Shown: one piece after another, positions 49,936 to 58,415 of the stretch
Position numbering within the stretch: position 1 is the first letter of the stretch
How the letters are laid out: each line of letters opens with the position of its first letter
NCBI GenBank assembly: GCA_024696005.1
Contig: JAILHF010000049.1
Location: 29,400-93,399, forward strand
DNA length: 64,000 nt
Direction: 5' to 3'
Source of the DNA: Lachnospiraceae bacterium
GTDB lineage: Bacteria; Bacillota; Clostridia; Lachnospirales; Lachnospiraceae
The notes under the pieces: generated by a model
The model's input: the letters and a program-made list of their open reading frames with translations, nothing else
Database searches by the model: none
What the model was told of the DNA's origin: nothing
Program-made: the position numbers and the translations under genes

Positions 49936-50808
49936 ATGAATGTTGAGTTTGATAACAGTGTAGTAGATAAGAACAGGGCACAGCATAAGGCGGTACAGGT
50001 TGCGATCTATGTGCTTCTGAGCATCCTGGTCCTGGTTTATATCCTTCCGCTTCTGTGGATCGTAATGTCCGCAATGAAGCCGAATTCGGATTTCAAGAGC
50101 ACTCCCTGGGCACTGCCTCACGACTTTTCGTCCCTGATGGACAACTTCGTGTTCGCATGGACCAAAGGTCACCTGGGAAGAGCAACGCTGAACTCGTTCA
50201 TCGTGGCTACCGTTACCCTGATCATCTCTCTGGTGGTGGGTTCCATGGCAGCTTTCGCCATCGCGAGACTCCGCTTCAAGCTTTCCAAGCTGGTGCTGAC
50301 CTACTTCATGATCGGTATGATGATCCCGATCCACTGCGTGCTCTTCTCTCTGTACACGCAGTTCGCATCCTGGAAGCTGACCAACACGCTGGCAGGTCTG
50401 ATCATACCGTATGTAGCGTTTTCACTGCCGATCACGATATACATCATGACGGGATTTTTCGAAAGCATACCGAACGAGCTGTTTGAAGCTGCGGTCATTG
50501 ACGGATGCTCCGTTCCCCGCCTGTTCGTAACGGTAGGTCTTCCGCTTGCAAAGACCGGTTTCATGGTAACGGGACTGATGTCTTTCGTTAATAACTGGAA
50601 CGAGCTGCTCTTCGCGCTGGTGTTCATTTCGGACGACGAGCTGAAGACCCTTCCGGTTTCGCTTACGAAATTCGTGGGACCGCACAGTACGAACTACACG
50701 CAGATGTTTGCGGGTATCGTGATCGCGGTCATCCCGACCATCATCGTTTACAGCATCTTCGCAAATCAGATCGTCGAAGGTCTGACCGCAGGTGCCGTAA
50801 AGGGCTGA
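49936..50808 (+). CDS. Sugar ABC transporter permease (UgpE/MalG-like)
   Basis: The product has 290 residues with six membrane helices. The EAA loop reads FEAAVIDGCSVPRLFVTVGLPLAKTGF near residue 180. The N-terminal region YVLLSILVLVYILPLLWIVMSAMKPNSDF and the C-terminal FANQIVEGLTAGAVKG ending are typical of MalG-like carbohydrate permeases. GGGGGATCTGAG precedes the start. It pairs with the preceding permease to form the channel for the lipoprotein encoded at 47606. The next gene, a second binding lipoprotein, starts nine bases after its stop codon. Confidence 0.95.
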   Translation: MNVEFDNSVVDKNRAQHKAVQVAIYVLLSILVLVYILPLLWIVMSAMKPNSDFKSTPWALPHDFSSLMDNFVFAWTKGHLGRATLNSFIVATVTLIISLVVGSMAAFAIARLRFKLSKLVLTYFMIGMMIPIHCVLFSLYTQFASWKLTNTLAGLIIPYVAFSLPITIYIMTGFFESIPNELFEAAVIDGCSVPRLFVTVGLPLAKTGFMVTGLMSFVNNWNELLFALVFISDDELKTLPVSLTKFVGPHSTNYTQMFAGIVIAVIPTIIVYSIFANQIVEGLTAGAVKG

Positions 50809-50817
50809 TGCCAAAGT

Positions 50818-52602
50818 ATGGATAAAAAGAAAAATCTGAGAATGAGGGGGAGAGAAAAGAATGGTTTCCGGTTTTCCGGGAGCCGTTCTTTTCTTTTTTC
50901 GGTCCTTTTCATTGGACTGTTTGTTATCGCGTCCTGCGGGAAAAATGCGCCGCAGCAGGCGGGTCCCGAGTCGGAAAGCGTGACGGGGGAGCTGACGGAG
51001 AAACATTATCCGACAACGGCCATCACCGATTTTACCTTTTTCGGCGCAAAGCCCAGGCCCTATATCTATGACGGAAACGACGTGCAGGAAGTGATCGCCG
51101 AGAGGACCGGCGTGCGTCTGAAAGAGAGCTGGCTCGGAAACCAGAGTGCGGTCGAAGCGATCGGCGGCATGATCGCGACCGGAGACTATCCCGACCTGAT
51201 CGACGGCGGTGACGGCTGCGCGATGCTCTACGATGCCGGCGTGCTGATCCCCTGGGATGAATATCTGGAAAGCGGGAAGTATCCGAACCTGACGAATTAT
51301 TATACGCCCGAGGAGTGGGACCAGTTCCGCCGTGAAGACGGTCACATCTACTGGTGCAATGTTTTCCAGCAGACAAAGGGTGCTTCGACGGCAACGATGC
51401 ACAACGATGAAGCGTTCTGGATCCAGGTGCGTGTGCTGGAATGGGCGAAGTATCCGAAGATCGAAACGCTCGATCAGTACTTCCGTCTGCTGGAACGTTA
51501 TTACAAAGCGCATCCCACCTTCATTGATGCGAAGGGCGAGGAACGAAAGGTGATCCCTTATACCTGCATCTGTGAGGAGGGTAAATTTTTCAGCATCGAG
51601 AACGCGCCCCAGTTCCTGGACGGATATCCGAACGACGGTACCGTGATGGTGGACTACAAGACGGATCCCGAGAACCCGCAGATCCTGGATTACAACACTA
51701 CCTTAACGGCGAAACGCTATTTCGAAAAACTGAACGAGGAATACCAAAAGGGCATCCTGGATGAAGAATTTGCCACGCAGAATTATGAGGAGTATCTGGC
51801 AAAGCTGGAAAACGGAAGTGTGCTGGGAATGTGCGACCAGTACTGGGATTTCATGGACATCAACGACATGCTCCACCAGAACGGTCTGGATGAGAAGGGC
51901 TGCAATTATGTGCCGCTCGGACTGACCATCGAGAAGGGAATGGAAAACCGCTGGCATACCTACGGCGATACGCTGAACGTGAGCTCGGGTGTGGCGGTGA
52001 CCACCTCCTGCGCGGATCCCGATCTGGCATTTTCCTTCCTGAACGCGATGCTCGATCAGGATATCCATAACCTCCGTTTCTGGGGAGAAAAGGGAGTGGA
52101 TTATCTGGTGGGAGAAGACGGCGTCTTTTACCGGACCGAAGAGATGCGGAAAAAAGTGACCGACGACATTTACAAGAAAGAACATCTCTGCACCTACGGA
52201 TATCTGCCGCAGTACGGGGGGACAAGTGATGACGGAAAGAACGCAAACTTCCCGAACGAGCAGCCCTCGGAATTCAAGGACAGTCTTGCGAAACCGCTTG
52301 CGGAATGCTTTGAGGCATACAATGTCAAGACCTATCCCCAGATGATCGGATCGGTGGAAGAGGAAAACCAGCCCTGGTTCCCGATGTGGTCCTATTCAAA
52401 CACGATGACCAATGCGACCTCGGGCGGCAGGGCCTGGGCAAAGATGAACGAAGTGAAGCACCGTTGGATCCCGATGCTCGTGATGAGCACGGATTTTGCA
52501 AGCGACTGGGAAGCCTACATGGAGGAGTACAACGCCTGCCATCCCGAAGATTTCCTCGCTGAGATGCAGGAGGAACTGGACCGGAGAGCCGGGAAAAAGT
52601 AG
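50818..52602 (+). CDS. LplA-like extracellular solute-binding lipoprotein, no dedicated permease
   Basis: The product has 594 residues. After a basic N-terminal stretch (about 25 residues) a hydrophobic segment ends in the lipobox VIASC (Cys near residue 41), so it is membrane-anchored outside. The large body (ERTGVRLKESWLGNQSAVEAI, ATGDYPDLIDGGDGC, GILDEEFATQNYEEYLAKLENG) resembles the LplA class of oligosaccharide-binding proteins, which are larger than the usual sugar-binding proteins. It is nine bases behind the permease gene and probably shares the same channel or works as a second receptor. An alternative start at residue 9 would shorten the long basic leader. The GH8 gene follows after 39 bases. 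Confidence 0.82.
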   Translation: MDKKKNLRMRGREKNGFRFSGSRSFLFSVLFIGLFVIASCGKNAPQQAGPESESVTGELTEKHYPTTAITDFTFFGAKPRPYIYDGNDVQEVIAERTGVRLKESWLGNQSAVEAIGGMIATGDYPDLIDGGDGCAMLYDAGVLIPWDEYLESGKYPNLTNYYTPEEWDQFRREDGHIYWCNVFQQTKGASTATMHNDEAFWIQVRVLEWAKYPKIETLDQYFRLLERYYKAHPTFIDAKGEERKVIPYTCICEEGKFFSIENAPQFLDGYPNDGTVMVDYKTDPENPQILDYNTTLTAKRYFEKLNEEYQKGILDEEFATQNYEEYLAKLENGSVLGMCDQYWDFMDINDMLHQNGLDEKGCNYVPLGLTIEKGMENRWHTYGDTLNVSSGVAVTTSCADPDLAFSFLNAMLDQDIHNLRFWGEKGVDYLVGEDGVFYRTEEMRKKVTDDIYKKEHLCTYGYLPQYGGTSDDGKNANFPNEQPSEFKDSLAKPLAECFEAYNVKTYPQMIGSVEEENQPWFPMWSYSNTMTNATSGGRAWAKMNEVKHRWIPMLVMSTDFASDWEAYMEEYNACHPEDFLAEMQEELDRRAGKK

Positions 52603-52641
52603 GGAAAGCGCTTGCGCATAAAAACGAAACAGGAGAAACGC

Positions 52642-53763
52642 ATGGAATACAGGAATTATCTGAAAGAGTACGGCGTGAGTGACGAAGCGGCGAAGCAGCG
52701 CTGTGAAGAGATCTTCCGGACACTGTTTTACGGCAGTGAAGACGAGCGCATCTATCACCCGGCCGGTGAAGACATGGGCTACATGGAAGACACCGGAAAC
52801 ATCGATGCCCGCACCGAGGGCATGAGCTACGGCATGATGATGAGCGTGCAGATGGACCGGAAGGAAGAGTTTGACCGCATCTGGCGCTGGTCGAAAAAGT
52901 ACATGTATCTCGAGGAGGGCGATAACGCCGGCTACTTTGCCTGGTCCTGTGCCCCCGACGGGAAAAAGAACGCATGGGGTGCCGCGCCGGACGGTGAGGA
53001 ATACTTTGCGATGGCCCTGATCCTTGCGGGAAACCGCTGGGGATGCGGGGAAGGGATACTCGATTATCACACGCAGGCAAAGGAACTGCTGCATTCGATG
53101 ATACGCAAAGGGACGGGAAATCTGCCCGGGCGCGCGATGTTCGATCCCGACAATCACCTGATCCGCTTCATCGCGGAGTGTGATTTTTCGGATCCGTCCT
53201 ATCATCTGCCGCATTTCTACGAGCAGTATGCGCTCTACGCTTACGAGGAGGACAGGGAGTTTTTCCGCGAAGCCGCGAAAGCAAGCCGTGAATACTGGAC
53301 GAAATGCTGCCATCCCAAGACCGGACTCTCTCCCGAATACGGGGAATTTGACGGAACGCCTCATGAGGGGCATAATAAGATGTTCGGCAGACACGACTGG
53401 TACTACAGCGATGCTTACCGTACCATGATCAACATCGCACTGGATGCAGTCTGGTGCGGGGAGACGCAGTGGGCAAAGGAACAGGCATCCCGCTTCATCG
53501 CATTCTTCAATGCCGCGAAGGAGAAGGGGAACTGGGATCACATCTTCCTGGTCGACGGTACCGACATGGAGGAAAGTGTACTGCACCCCTGGGGCGTGAT
53601 CGCGTCGAACGCTTCGGCAGCAGTCCTGGCGGGGGAAGCCGCGAGACCCTGGGTGGAGCTGTTCCTGGAAAAGGGTTTGCGGGACGGCGACCGCCGCTAC
53701 TACGACAACTGTCTGCACTTTTTTGTTTATCTTTTATTGAGCGGGAATTACAGGGTGTATTGA
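52642..53763 (+). CDS. GH8 reducing-end xylose-releasing exo-oligoxylanase (Rex)
   Basis: The start at 52642 follows AGGAG and gives 373 residues without a signal peptide. GH8 landmarks are present: EGMSYGMMM with the catalytic acid Glu59, the APDGEEYFAM segment with Asp117, a YGEFDGTP segment near residue 233 and the YYSDAYR segment near residue 255. The length and the motif order match Rex enzymes, which take xylose from the reducing end of xylo-oligosaccharides. With the GH3 and GH43 enzymes acting from the non-reducing end, it allows complete cytoplasmic breakdown. It follows a binding-protein gene and precedes a small membrane protein. An endo-acting GH8 is possible but would normally be secreted. 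Confidence 0.9.
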   Translation: MEYRNYLKEYGVSDEAAKQRCEEIFRTLFYGSEDERIYHPAGEDMGYMEDTGNIDARTEGMSYGMMMSVQMDRKEEFDRIWRWSKKYMYLEEGDNAGYFAWSCAPDGKKNAWGAAPDGEEYFAMALILAGNRWGCGEGILDYHTQAKELLHSMIRKGTGNLPGRAMFDPDNHLIRFIAECDFSDPSYHLPHFYEQYALYAYEEDREFFREAAKASREYWTKCCHPKTGLSPEYGEFDGTPHEGHNKMFGRHDWYYSDAYRTMINIALDAVWCGETQWAKEQASRFIAFFNAAKEKGNWDHIFLVDGTDMEESVLHPWGVIASNASAAVLAGEAARPWVELFLEKGLRDGDRRYYDNCLHFFVYLLLSGNYRVY

Positions 53764-53764
53764 A

Positions 53765-54475
53765 ATGCCGTTAATGGATGAGTTCCGTGAGGAACGGGAA
53801 AAGATCAAAGATGCCCCGATGCGGGCAAAAATGCAATACTTTGCGGACTATTACCTGAAATGGGTCATAGCGGCGGCCGCGGTACTGATCGTAGTGATCA
53901 TCCTGATCGTGGACATGGCCAGGCACAAGGAAGAGATGCTCTATGTGATGTTTGCCAACTTCCGGGATCTCGGAAGGACGGAGGCCGACATCGAAGACGC
54001 GTTTGCCGCGCAATATCTGGAGGATCCGAAAAAGCAGCGCATCAATGCGGAAAGCGACATCTACATCCTGGCGGATGAGGAAGCGGAGAGCAATAGCAGC
54101 ACAGATGCGAAGCTGTACGAGAAGTACACCTATTCGGACCAGCAGAAGGTGACGATGCAGTTGGCGGTCGGCGGGATGGATCTGATGATCAGCGGCGAGG
54201 ATGTGCTGCGCCGTTATGTCGAGTACGGTTATGTGATCCCGCTGGAAAACCTCTATTCCGCGGAGGAGCTGAAAGCTTTTGAAGAGGCCGGCCTTCTGCT
54301 GACGGTGGACGGCAAGGCGATGGCGATCTGCGTGGACGGATCGGAACTTTTGAAGAACTGTCTGGAGTATAACGGTGAAAAGAAGGATAGCATGAAGATC
54401 TACGCCGGATTCACGAGCAACAGGAGAACGGACATGGCGAAACAGTTCCTGGAATTCCTGAAATATCTGCAGTAG
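53765..54475 (+). CDS. Single-pass membrane protein of unknown function in the sugar-uptake operon
   Basis: The product has 236 residues. A cytoplasmic N-terminal segment (MDEFREEREKIKDAPMRAKMQYFADYYLKW) is followed by one membrane helix near residues 33-52 and an outside domain of about 180 residues. The outside part is acidic and alpha/beta in character (EEMLYVMFANFRDLGRTEADIEDAFAA, VTMQLAVGGMDLMISGEDVLRRYVEYGYVIPLENLYS). I recognise no family, but the way it reports on a folded sequence such as ISGEDVL suggests a binding-protein-like lobe. It starts one base after the GH8 stop codon, so it belongs to the operon. It may be an accessory to the importer. Confidence 0.7.
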   Translation: MPLMDEFREEREKIKDAPMRAKMQYFADYYLKWVIAAAAVLIVVIILIVDMARHKEEMLYVMFANFRDLGRTEADIEDAFAAQYLEDPKKQRINAESDIYILADEEAESNSSTDAKLYEKYTYSDQQKVTMQLAVGGMDLMISGEDVLRRYVEYGYVIPLENLYSAEELKAFEEAGLLLTVDGKAMAICVDGSELLKNCLEYNGEKKDSMKIYAGFTSNRRTDMAKQFLEFLKYLQ

Positions 54476-54481
54476 GTTTTT

Positions 54482-54503
54482 CCGGGACAGCGGATCCCGG
54501 TTT
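54482..54503 (+). terminator. Possible terminator at the end of the first importer operon
   Basis: CCGGGA and TCCCGG pair around a seven-base loop and are followed by TTT. It lies six bases after the preceding stop codon. Confidence 0.45.
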
Positions 54504-54715
54504 ACGCAAACGGCCGGAATGCGCCGGAAATTGCTCCCGGGAACCGATTTTGAGCAGTCGGAAGCAACAATCGGGCAATTTGTTGAGCAATGCGGAAACG
54601 CCCGGTAGCAAAATCTGGGATTTTTGCCGTGAAATGAGAGGTTTTCAGGCCCCGGAAGCAGGGAAAATACAGGGAAAAACGGGTCGGAACAGGACCCTGT
54701 CGGAAGACGACCTCA

Positions 54716-54746
54716 CCCCGAAATGTGTCAATTTCGGGGTTTTTTA
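54716..54746 (+). terminator. Intrinsic terminator upstream of the second importer operon
   Basis: CCCCGAAAT (54716-54724) pairs with ATTTCGGGG (54731-54739) and is followed by six T residues. The 473-base gap between the two importer operons (54476-54948) otherwise contains only A+T-rich leader and promoter sequence and a short G+C-rich stretch with no supported gene. Confidence 0.92.
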
Positions 54747-54859
54747 GTGCATTTTCCGAAAAATATTAACAAACTGTGAATACAATGTGAATATTTATAA
54801 AAGAGGCAAATGCAATTTAGCAATATTTAACAAGAATTTGATATGAATTAAAAAATGGC

Positions 54860-54888
54860 TTGCATATATTTTTGGGCTATGCTATATT
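54860..54888 (+). promoter_or_regulatory. Promoter of the second ABC importer operon
   Basis: TTGCAT (54860-54865), a 17-base spacer and TATATT (54883-54888). An AAACGGC/GCCGTTT hairpin (54898-54916) lies in the 5' leader just after the start point. Confidence 0.7.
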
Positions 54889-54948
54889 GCAAAAAGCAAA
54901 CGGCACAGGGCCGTTTACAAAACAAATTTATGGGAGGTAATTAGACAC

Positions 54949-56460
54949 ATGAAAAAGAGATTATTGGCATTATCTATGGCAATGATCATGGCTGCAGGCT
55001 CTCTTGCAGGCTGCACCAACGGCAGCGAGCCCGCTGCTCCTGCAGATCCTACCACCGCTGCAGATCCCACTCCTACCAACGCACCTGTTGAGGTTGAGGT
55101 TGAAGAGGGTGTTACCGAGTCTGAGGCCGGTGAGGACCTGTCCGTATATCTTAACGGCGGCAAGGTAGCAACGAAGGTTGATGACGGAACCCCCGGCACC
55201 AACGCTAAGATGGCAGTTCCCGACACCAAGGGCTGGGATGAAAGCAAGAAGATCTACGCTTACTCCTGGAACGATGAGTTCGGCGGACGTCTTCAGTATG
55301 TTCTGGATGAGTATCCTCAGCTGAAGGATTATGTTGAGTATGTGAACCTGGGCTGCTCCGGTACCGACGGTACCTATCAGCAGGGTATCAACGCAGCTAT
55401 CGCTGACGGCAGCAAGTATCCTTCCCTGATCGCTATGGATAACGATGTAGCTAAGTTCTACACCGAAGCTCCGGACAGCGAGGATTATGCAACCCTGAAC
55501 CTGGATGATCTGGGTGTTACCCCTGATATGTATGTGAACGCATACAAGTACACCATCGACTATGCTACGCACGATGGTCATCTGAAGGCTCTTACCTGGC
55601 AGGCAACCCCGGGCTGCGTTGTATATCGTAGCGATATCGCTCAGAGCGTTCTGGGTGTATCCGAGCCCGCTGATGTTCAGGAATACCTGAAGGATTGGCC
55701 TACCTTCTTCGAGACCGCTCAGAAGATGAAGGATGCAGGATATCACATGGTATCCGGTAACGACGAGATCAAGTACGCTGTATGGGATTCTCAGGCACAG
55801 CCTTGGGTTACCATCGGCAGCGACGGCAGCGAGACTCTGAGCCTCGACTATGCTGTAAATCAGTACTTCGGACTTTCCAAGATGCTCAGCAACGGCGGTT
55901 ACAGCAACAGCGCTAACATGTGGAGCGACGGCTGGAACGCAGGTTATGAAGGCGATGTATTCTGCTACTTCGGCTGCACCTGGTCTCTGTATTGGTGCAT
56001 GCAGTTCAACGAGAGCGGCGACACCACCAAGGGTCAGTGGAGAACCACGACCGGACCTACCGGTTATCACTGGGGCGGTTCCTATGTTGCAATCCTGAAG
56101 GATTGCCCGAACACCGAGCTGGCTGCATTCCTTGCAGTTGCACTTTGCACGGATGATGACATCATGTACAAGATCAGCGCTGATACCTTCGATTATGTGA
56201 ACAACAAGGCTGCCATGGCTAAGATCCTTGCAGACGGCAAGGGTGCTTCCGACATCACCGGAACCCAGAACCCTGTTGAGACCTGGATCGAGAGCGCTTG
56301 CTACATCGACCTTTCCAACTCCAGCTATCTTGACAGCGAGATCAAGGCTGCCATCGATAAGGCTGCTGAGGCTTACTGGGCAGGCACCATCGCTACCGTT
56401 GATGATGCAGTTGCACAGGTGGAGAGCGACATCAGGGCTAAGTACAGCTACCTGAAGTAA
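54949..56460 (+). CDS. Sugar ABC transporter substrate-binding lipoprotein (second system)
   Basis: The product has 503 residues with GGGAGGT before the start. The signal peptide ends in the lipobox SLAGC (Cys near residue 22), followed by a Pro/Ala/Thr/Glu-rich linker to about residue 60. The mature part has the binding-protein fold (KKIYAYSWNDEFGGRL, YPSLIAMDNDVAKFY, ALTWQATPGCVVYRSDIA, NAGYEGDVFCYFGCTWSLYWCM). Strong codon bias (GCT, GTT, AAG) suggests high abundance. It is the first gene of an operon with two permeases, a PpiC-like lipoprotein and YesL. A stem-loop follows the stop codon. Ligand identity is not readable; a xylan-derived or related oligosaccharide is likely. Confidence 0.93.
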   Translation: MKKRLLALSMAMIMAAGSLAGCTNGSEPAAPADPTTAADPTPTNAPVEVEVEEGVTESEAGEDLSVYLNGGKVATKVDDGTPGTNAKMAVPDTKGWDESKKIYAYSWNDEFGGRLQYVLDEYPQLKDYVEYVNLGCSGTDGTYQQGINAAIADGSKYPSLIAMDNDVAKFYTEAPDSEDYATLNLDDLGVTPDMYVNAYKYTIDYATHDGHLKALTWQATPGCVVYRSDIAQSVLGVSEPADVQEYLKDWPTFFETAQKMKDAGYHMVSGNDEIKYAVWDSQAQPWVTIGSDGSETLSLDYAVNQYFGLSKMLSNGGYSNSANMWSDGWNAGYEGDVFCYFGCTWSLYWCMQFNESGDTTKGQWRTTTGPTGYHWGGSYVAILKDCPNTELAAFLAVALCTDDDIMYKISADTFDYVNNKAAMAKILADGKGASDITGTQNPVETWIESACYIDLSNSSYLDSEIKAAIDKAAEAYWAGTIATVDDAVAQVESDIRAKYSYLK

Positions 56461-56475
56461 TTTTCAAGCAAGTTC

Positions 56476-56507
56476 GTGCACCGGTATCTTTGCGGATGCC
56501 GGTGCAC
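56476..56507 (+). other. Intercistronic stem-loop after the second binding-protein gene
   Basis: GTGCACCGGTATC (from 56476) pairs with GGATGCCGGTGCAC (ending 56507) over about 12 bases. It mirrors the stem-loop at 48966 in the first system. Confidence 0.78.
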
Positions 56508-56556
56508 ATTTTATGAAAAGGGTTATCATCAAAAAACAAAGTGGGGAGTACCGCAA

Positions 56557-57519
56557 ATGAATAATAAAAAGAAAACAGTAGAGTACGGAAAATACGGTTA
56601 CCTCTTTCTGGCGCCGTTTTTTATTGTCTTTCTGATCTTTCAGTTTTATCCTCTGCTTTATACCTTTTACAGTTCCTTCTTTTATAAGGAGGCGACCGGC
56701 CGTGGAAACGCAACGGTTGTATTCGGCCTCGGGAACTACACGAATTACGTGTTCGGGGATAAGGCAAACGGAGAGATCTTCTCCGCTATCGCTATCACCA
56801 TCATTCTCTGGTTATTGAATTTCATCCCTCAGATCCTCATGTCACTGCTGCTTGCAGCCTGGTTCACCGACCTGCAGTGCAAGCTCCGGGGAGAGGGTGC
56901 TTATAAAGTCATCATGTACATGCCGAACATCATCACGGCAGCTACCATCGCCGTATTGTTCTTCAACCTCTTTGATGTGCACGGCGGTGTCACGTATCTG
57001 TTAAAAGTCCTGCATATCGTGACGGAGGATCAGGCCAAGAACCTGCTGACGCAGGGTTGGTTCTCCCTGGGTCTGATCGCCTTCATCCAGTTCTGGATGT
57101 GGTACGGCAACACGATGATCGTGTTGATCGCCGGCATCATGGGCATCAGCCCGTCCCTGTATGAAGCAGCCATGGTGGACGGCGCTTCGCCCCGCCAGCA
57201 GTTCTTCTATATCACGCTTCCCCTGCTGAAGCCGATCCTGCAGTTCACGCTGGTCACTTCGGCAATCGGCGGATTGCAGATGTACGATATCCCTCAGCTG
57301 TTCAACCTGGGCAAACCCCTTGTGGAATTCCACGGAAAGAAAGTTCTCTCCACGCAGACGGTGGTCATGCTGATCAAGCAGTTTGCTGCTGAGACTACGG
57401 CGAAGGATCACGGACGTGCAGCAGCGTATTCCGTAATACTGTTCTTCATCACGCTGGCTGTAAGTATGGTCTTCTATGTAGCTACGTCCGAGAAGAAACC
57501 CAAGAAAGAGTCCAAGTAA
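56557..57519 (+). CDS. Sugar ABC transporter permease (second system, MalF-like)
   Basis: The start at 56557 follows GGGGAG and gives 320 residues; upstream in-frame starts fall in the stem-loop and are not used. Six helices are visible, beginning YGYLFLAPFFIVFLIFQFYPLLYTFYSS. The EAA loop reads YEAAMVDGASPRQQFFYITLPLLKP near residue 205. As in the first system there is no ATPase gene. It lies 12 bases before its partner permease. It carries the same class of motif as the permease at 49012 but is not a close duplicate. Confidence 0.95.
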   Translation: MNNKKKTVEYGKYGYLFLAPFFIVFLIFQFYPLLYTFYSSFFYKEATGRGNATVVFGLGNYTNYVFGDKANGEIFSAIAITIILWLLNFIPQILMSLLLAAWFTDLQCKLRGEGAYKVIMYMPNIITAATIAVLFFNLFDVHGGVTYLLKVLHIVTEDQAKNLLTQGWFSLGLIAFIQFWMWYGNTMIVLIAGIMGISPSLYEAAMVDGASPRQQFFYITLPLLKPILQFTLVTSAIGGLQMYDIPQLFNLGKPLVEFHGKKVLSTQTVVMLIKQFAAETTAKDHGRAAAYSVILFFITLAVSMVFYVATSEKKPKKESK

Positions 57520-57531
57520 AGGAGGAGAGAC

Positions 57532-58413
57532 ATGTCGACAATATCTGTAAATATGGAAGAAGATAAAAAGCGGCTTCGCTTCATCAGACCGATCCGTATC
57601 GCTATATGCATCGTGCTTTGCCTGCTGAGCCTGTTCCCGTTCTATATCCTGTTCATCAACGCAACGAACGCATCATCCAGGATCATGCAGGGCCTGGTGC
57701 TGATCCCGGGATCCAGCCTGATCAGCAACTACACGGGACTGTTGAAGCGCTCCACGGACGCGCAGATCGTTACCATCTGGAAGGCAATGTTCAACAGCCT
57801 GATCGTCACGGTCCCGACGACCGTCCTGCAGGTATACTTCGCATCCTTCACGGCATACGGTATCACGGTATATCGTTTTAAGGGAAGAGAAGTGGCTTGG
57901 GCTTTCATCTACGCGATCATGATGATCCCGACCCAGGTTTCCATCGTCGGTTTGATCAAGGTCTGCCAGGTTACCGGTCTTTACGGTTCCCGTCTGGCGC
58001 TGATCCTTCCTGCGATCGCGGCACCCACGACCGTATACTTCATGAAGCAGTACATGGAGGCCAGCTTCTCGGTCGAGATCGTGGAAGCAGCCCGTATCGA
58101 CGGTGCAGGTGAGATCCGCACCTTCAATACCATCGCGCTTCCTCTGCTGAAGCCCGGCATGGCTACCCAGGCGATCTTCGCATTCGTTGCAAGCTGGAAC
58201 AACCTGTATACGCCTTCCATCCTGCTTGCAACCAACCGTGACAAGGCAACGATGCCCATGTTCATTGAAGCATTGAAGTCCAACGACAAGCAGCGTGACT
58301 TCGGTCAGATCTATCTGGGCCTGGCCATGTCCGTTCTGCCGATCATGATCGCTTACTTCGTGCTCAGCAAATATATCGTAGCCGGTGTTTCGCTCGGCGG
58401 TGTAAAGGAATAA
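57532..58413 (+). CDS. Sugar ABC transporter permease (second system, MalG-like)
   Basis: The product has 293 residues, with AGGAG before the start. Six helices are present. The EAA loop reads VEAARIDGAGEIRTFNTIALPLLKPGM near residue 183. The N-terminal IAICIVLCLLSLFPFYILFINATNAS and the C-terminal LSKYIVAGVSLGGVKE ending are typical of the MalG class. It completes the second importer. The next gene, a PpiC-like lipoprotein, starts two bases after its stop codon, so they are co-expressed. Confidence 0.95.
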   Translation: MSTISVNMEEDKKRLRFIRPIRIAICIVLCLLSLFPFYILFINATNASSRIMQGLVLIPGSSLISNYTGLLKRSTDAQIVTIWKAMFNSLIVTVPTTVLQVYFASFTAYGITVYRFKGREVAWAFIYAIMMIPTQVSIVGLIKVCQVTGLYGSRLALILPAIAAPTTVYFMKQYMEASFSVEIVEAARIDGAGEIRTFNTIALPLLKPGMATQAIFAFVASWNNLYTPSILLATNRDKATMPMFIEALKSNDKQRDFGQIYLGLAMSVLPIMIAYFVLSKYIVAGVSLGGVKE

Positions 58414-58415
58414 AA

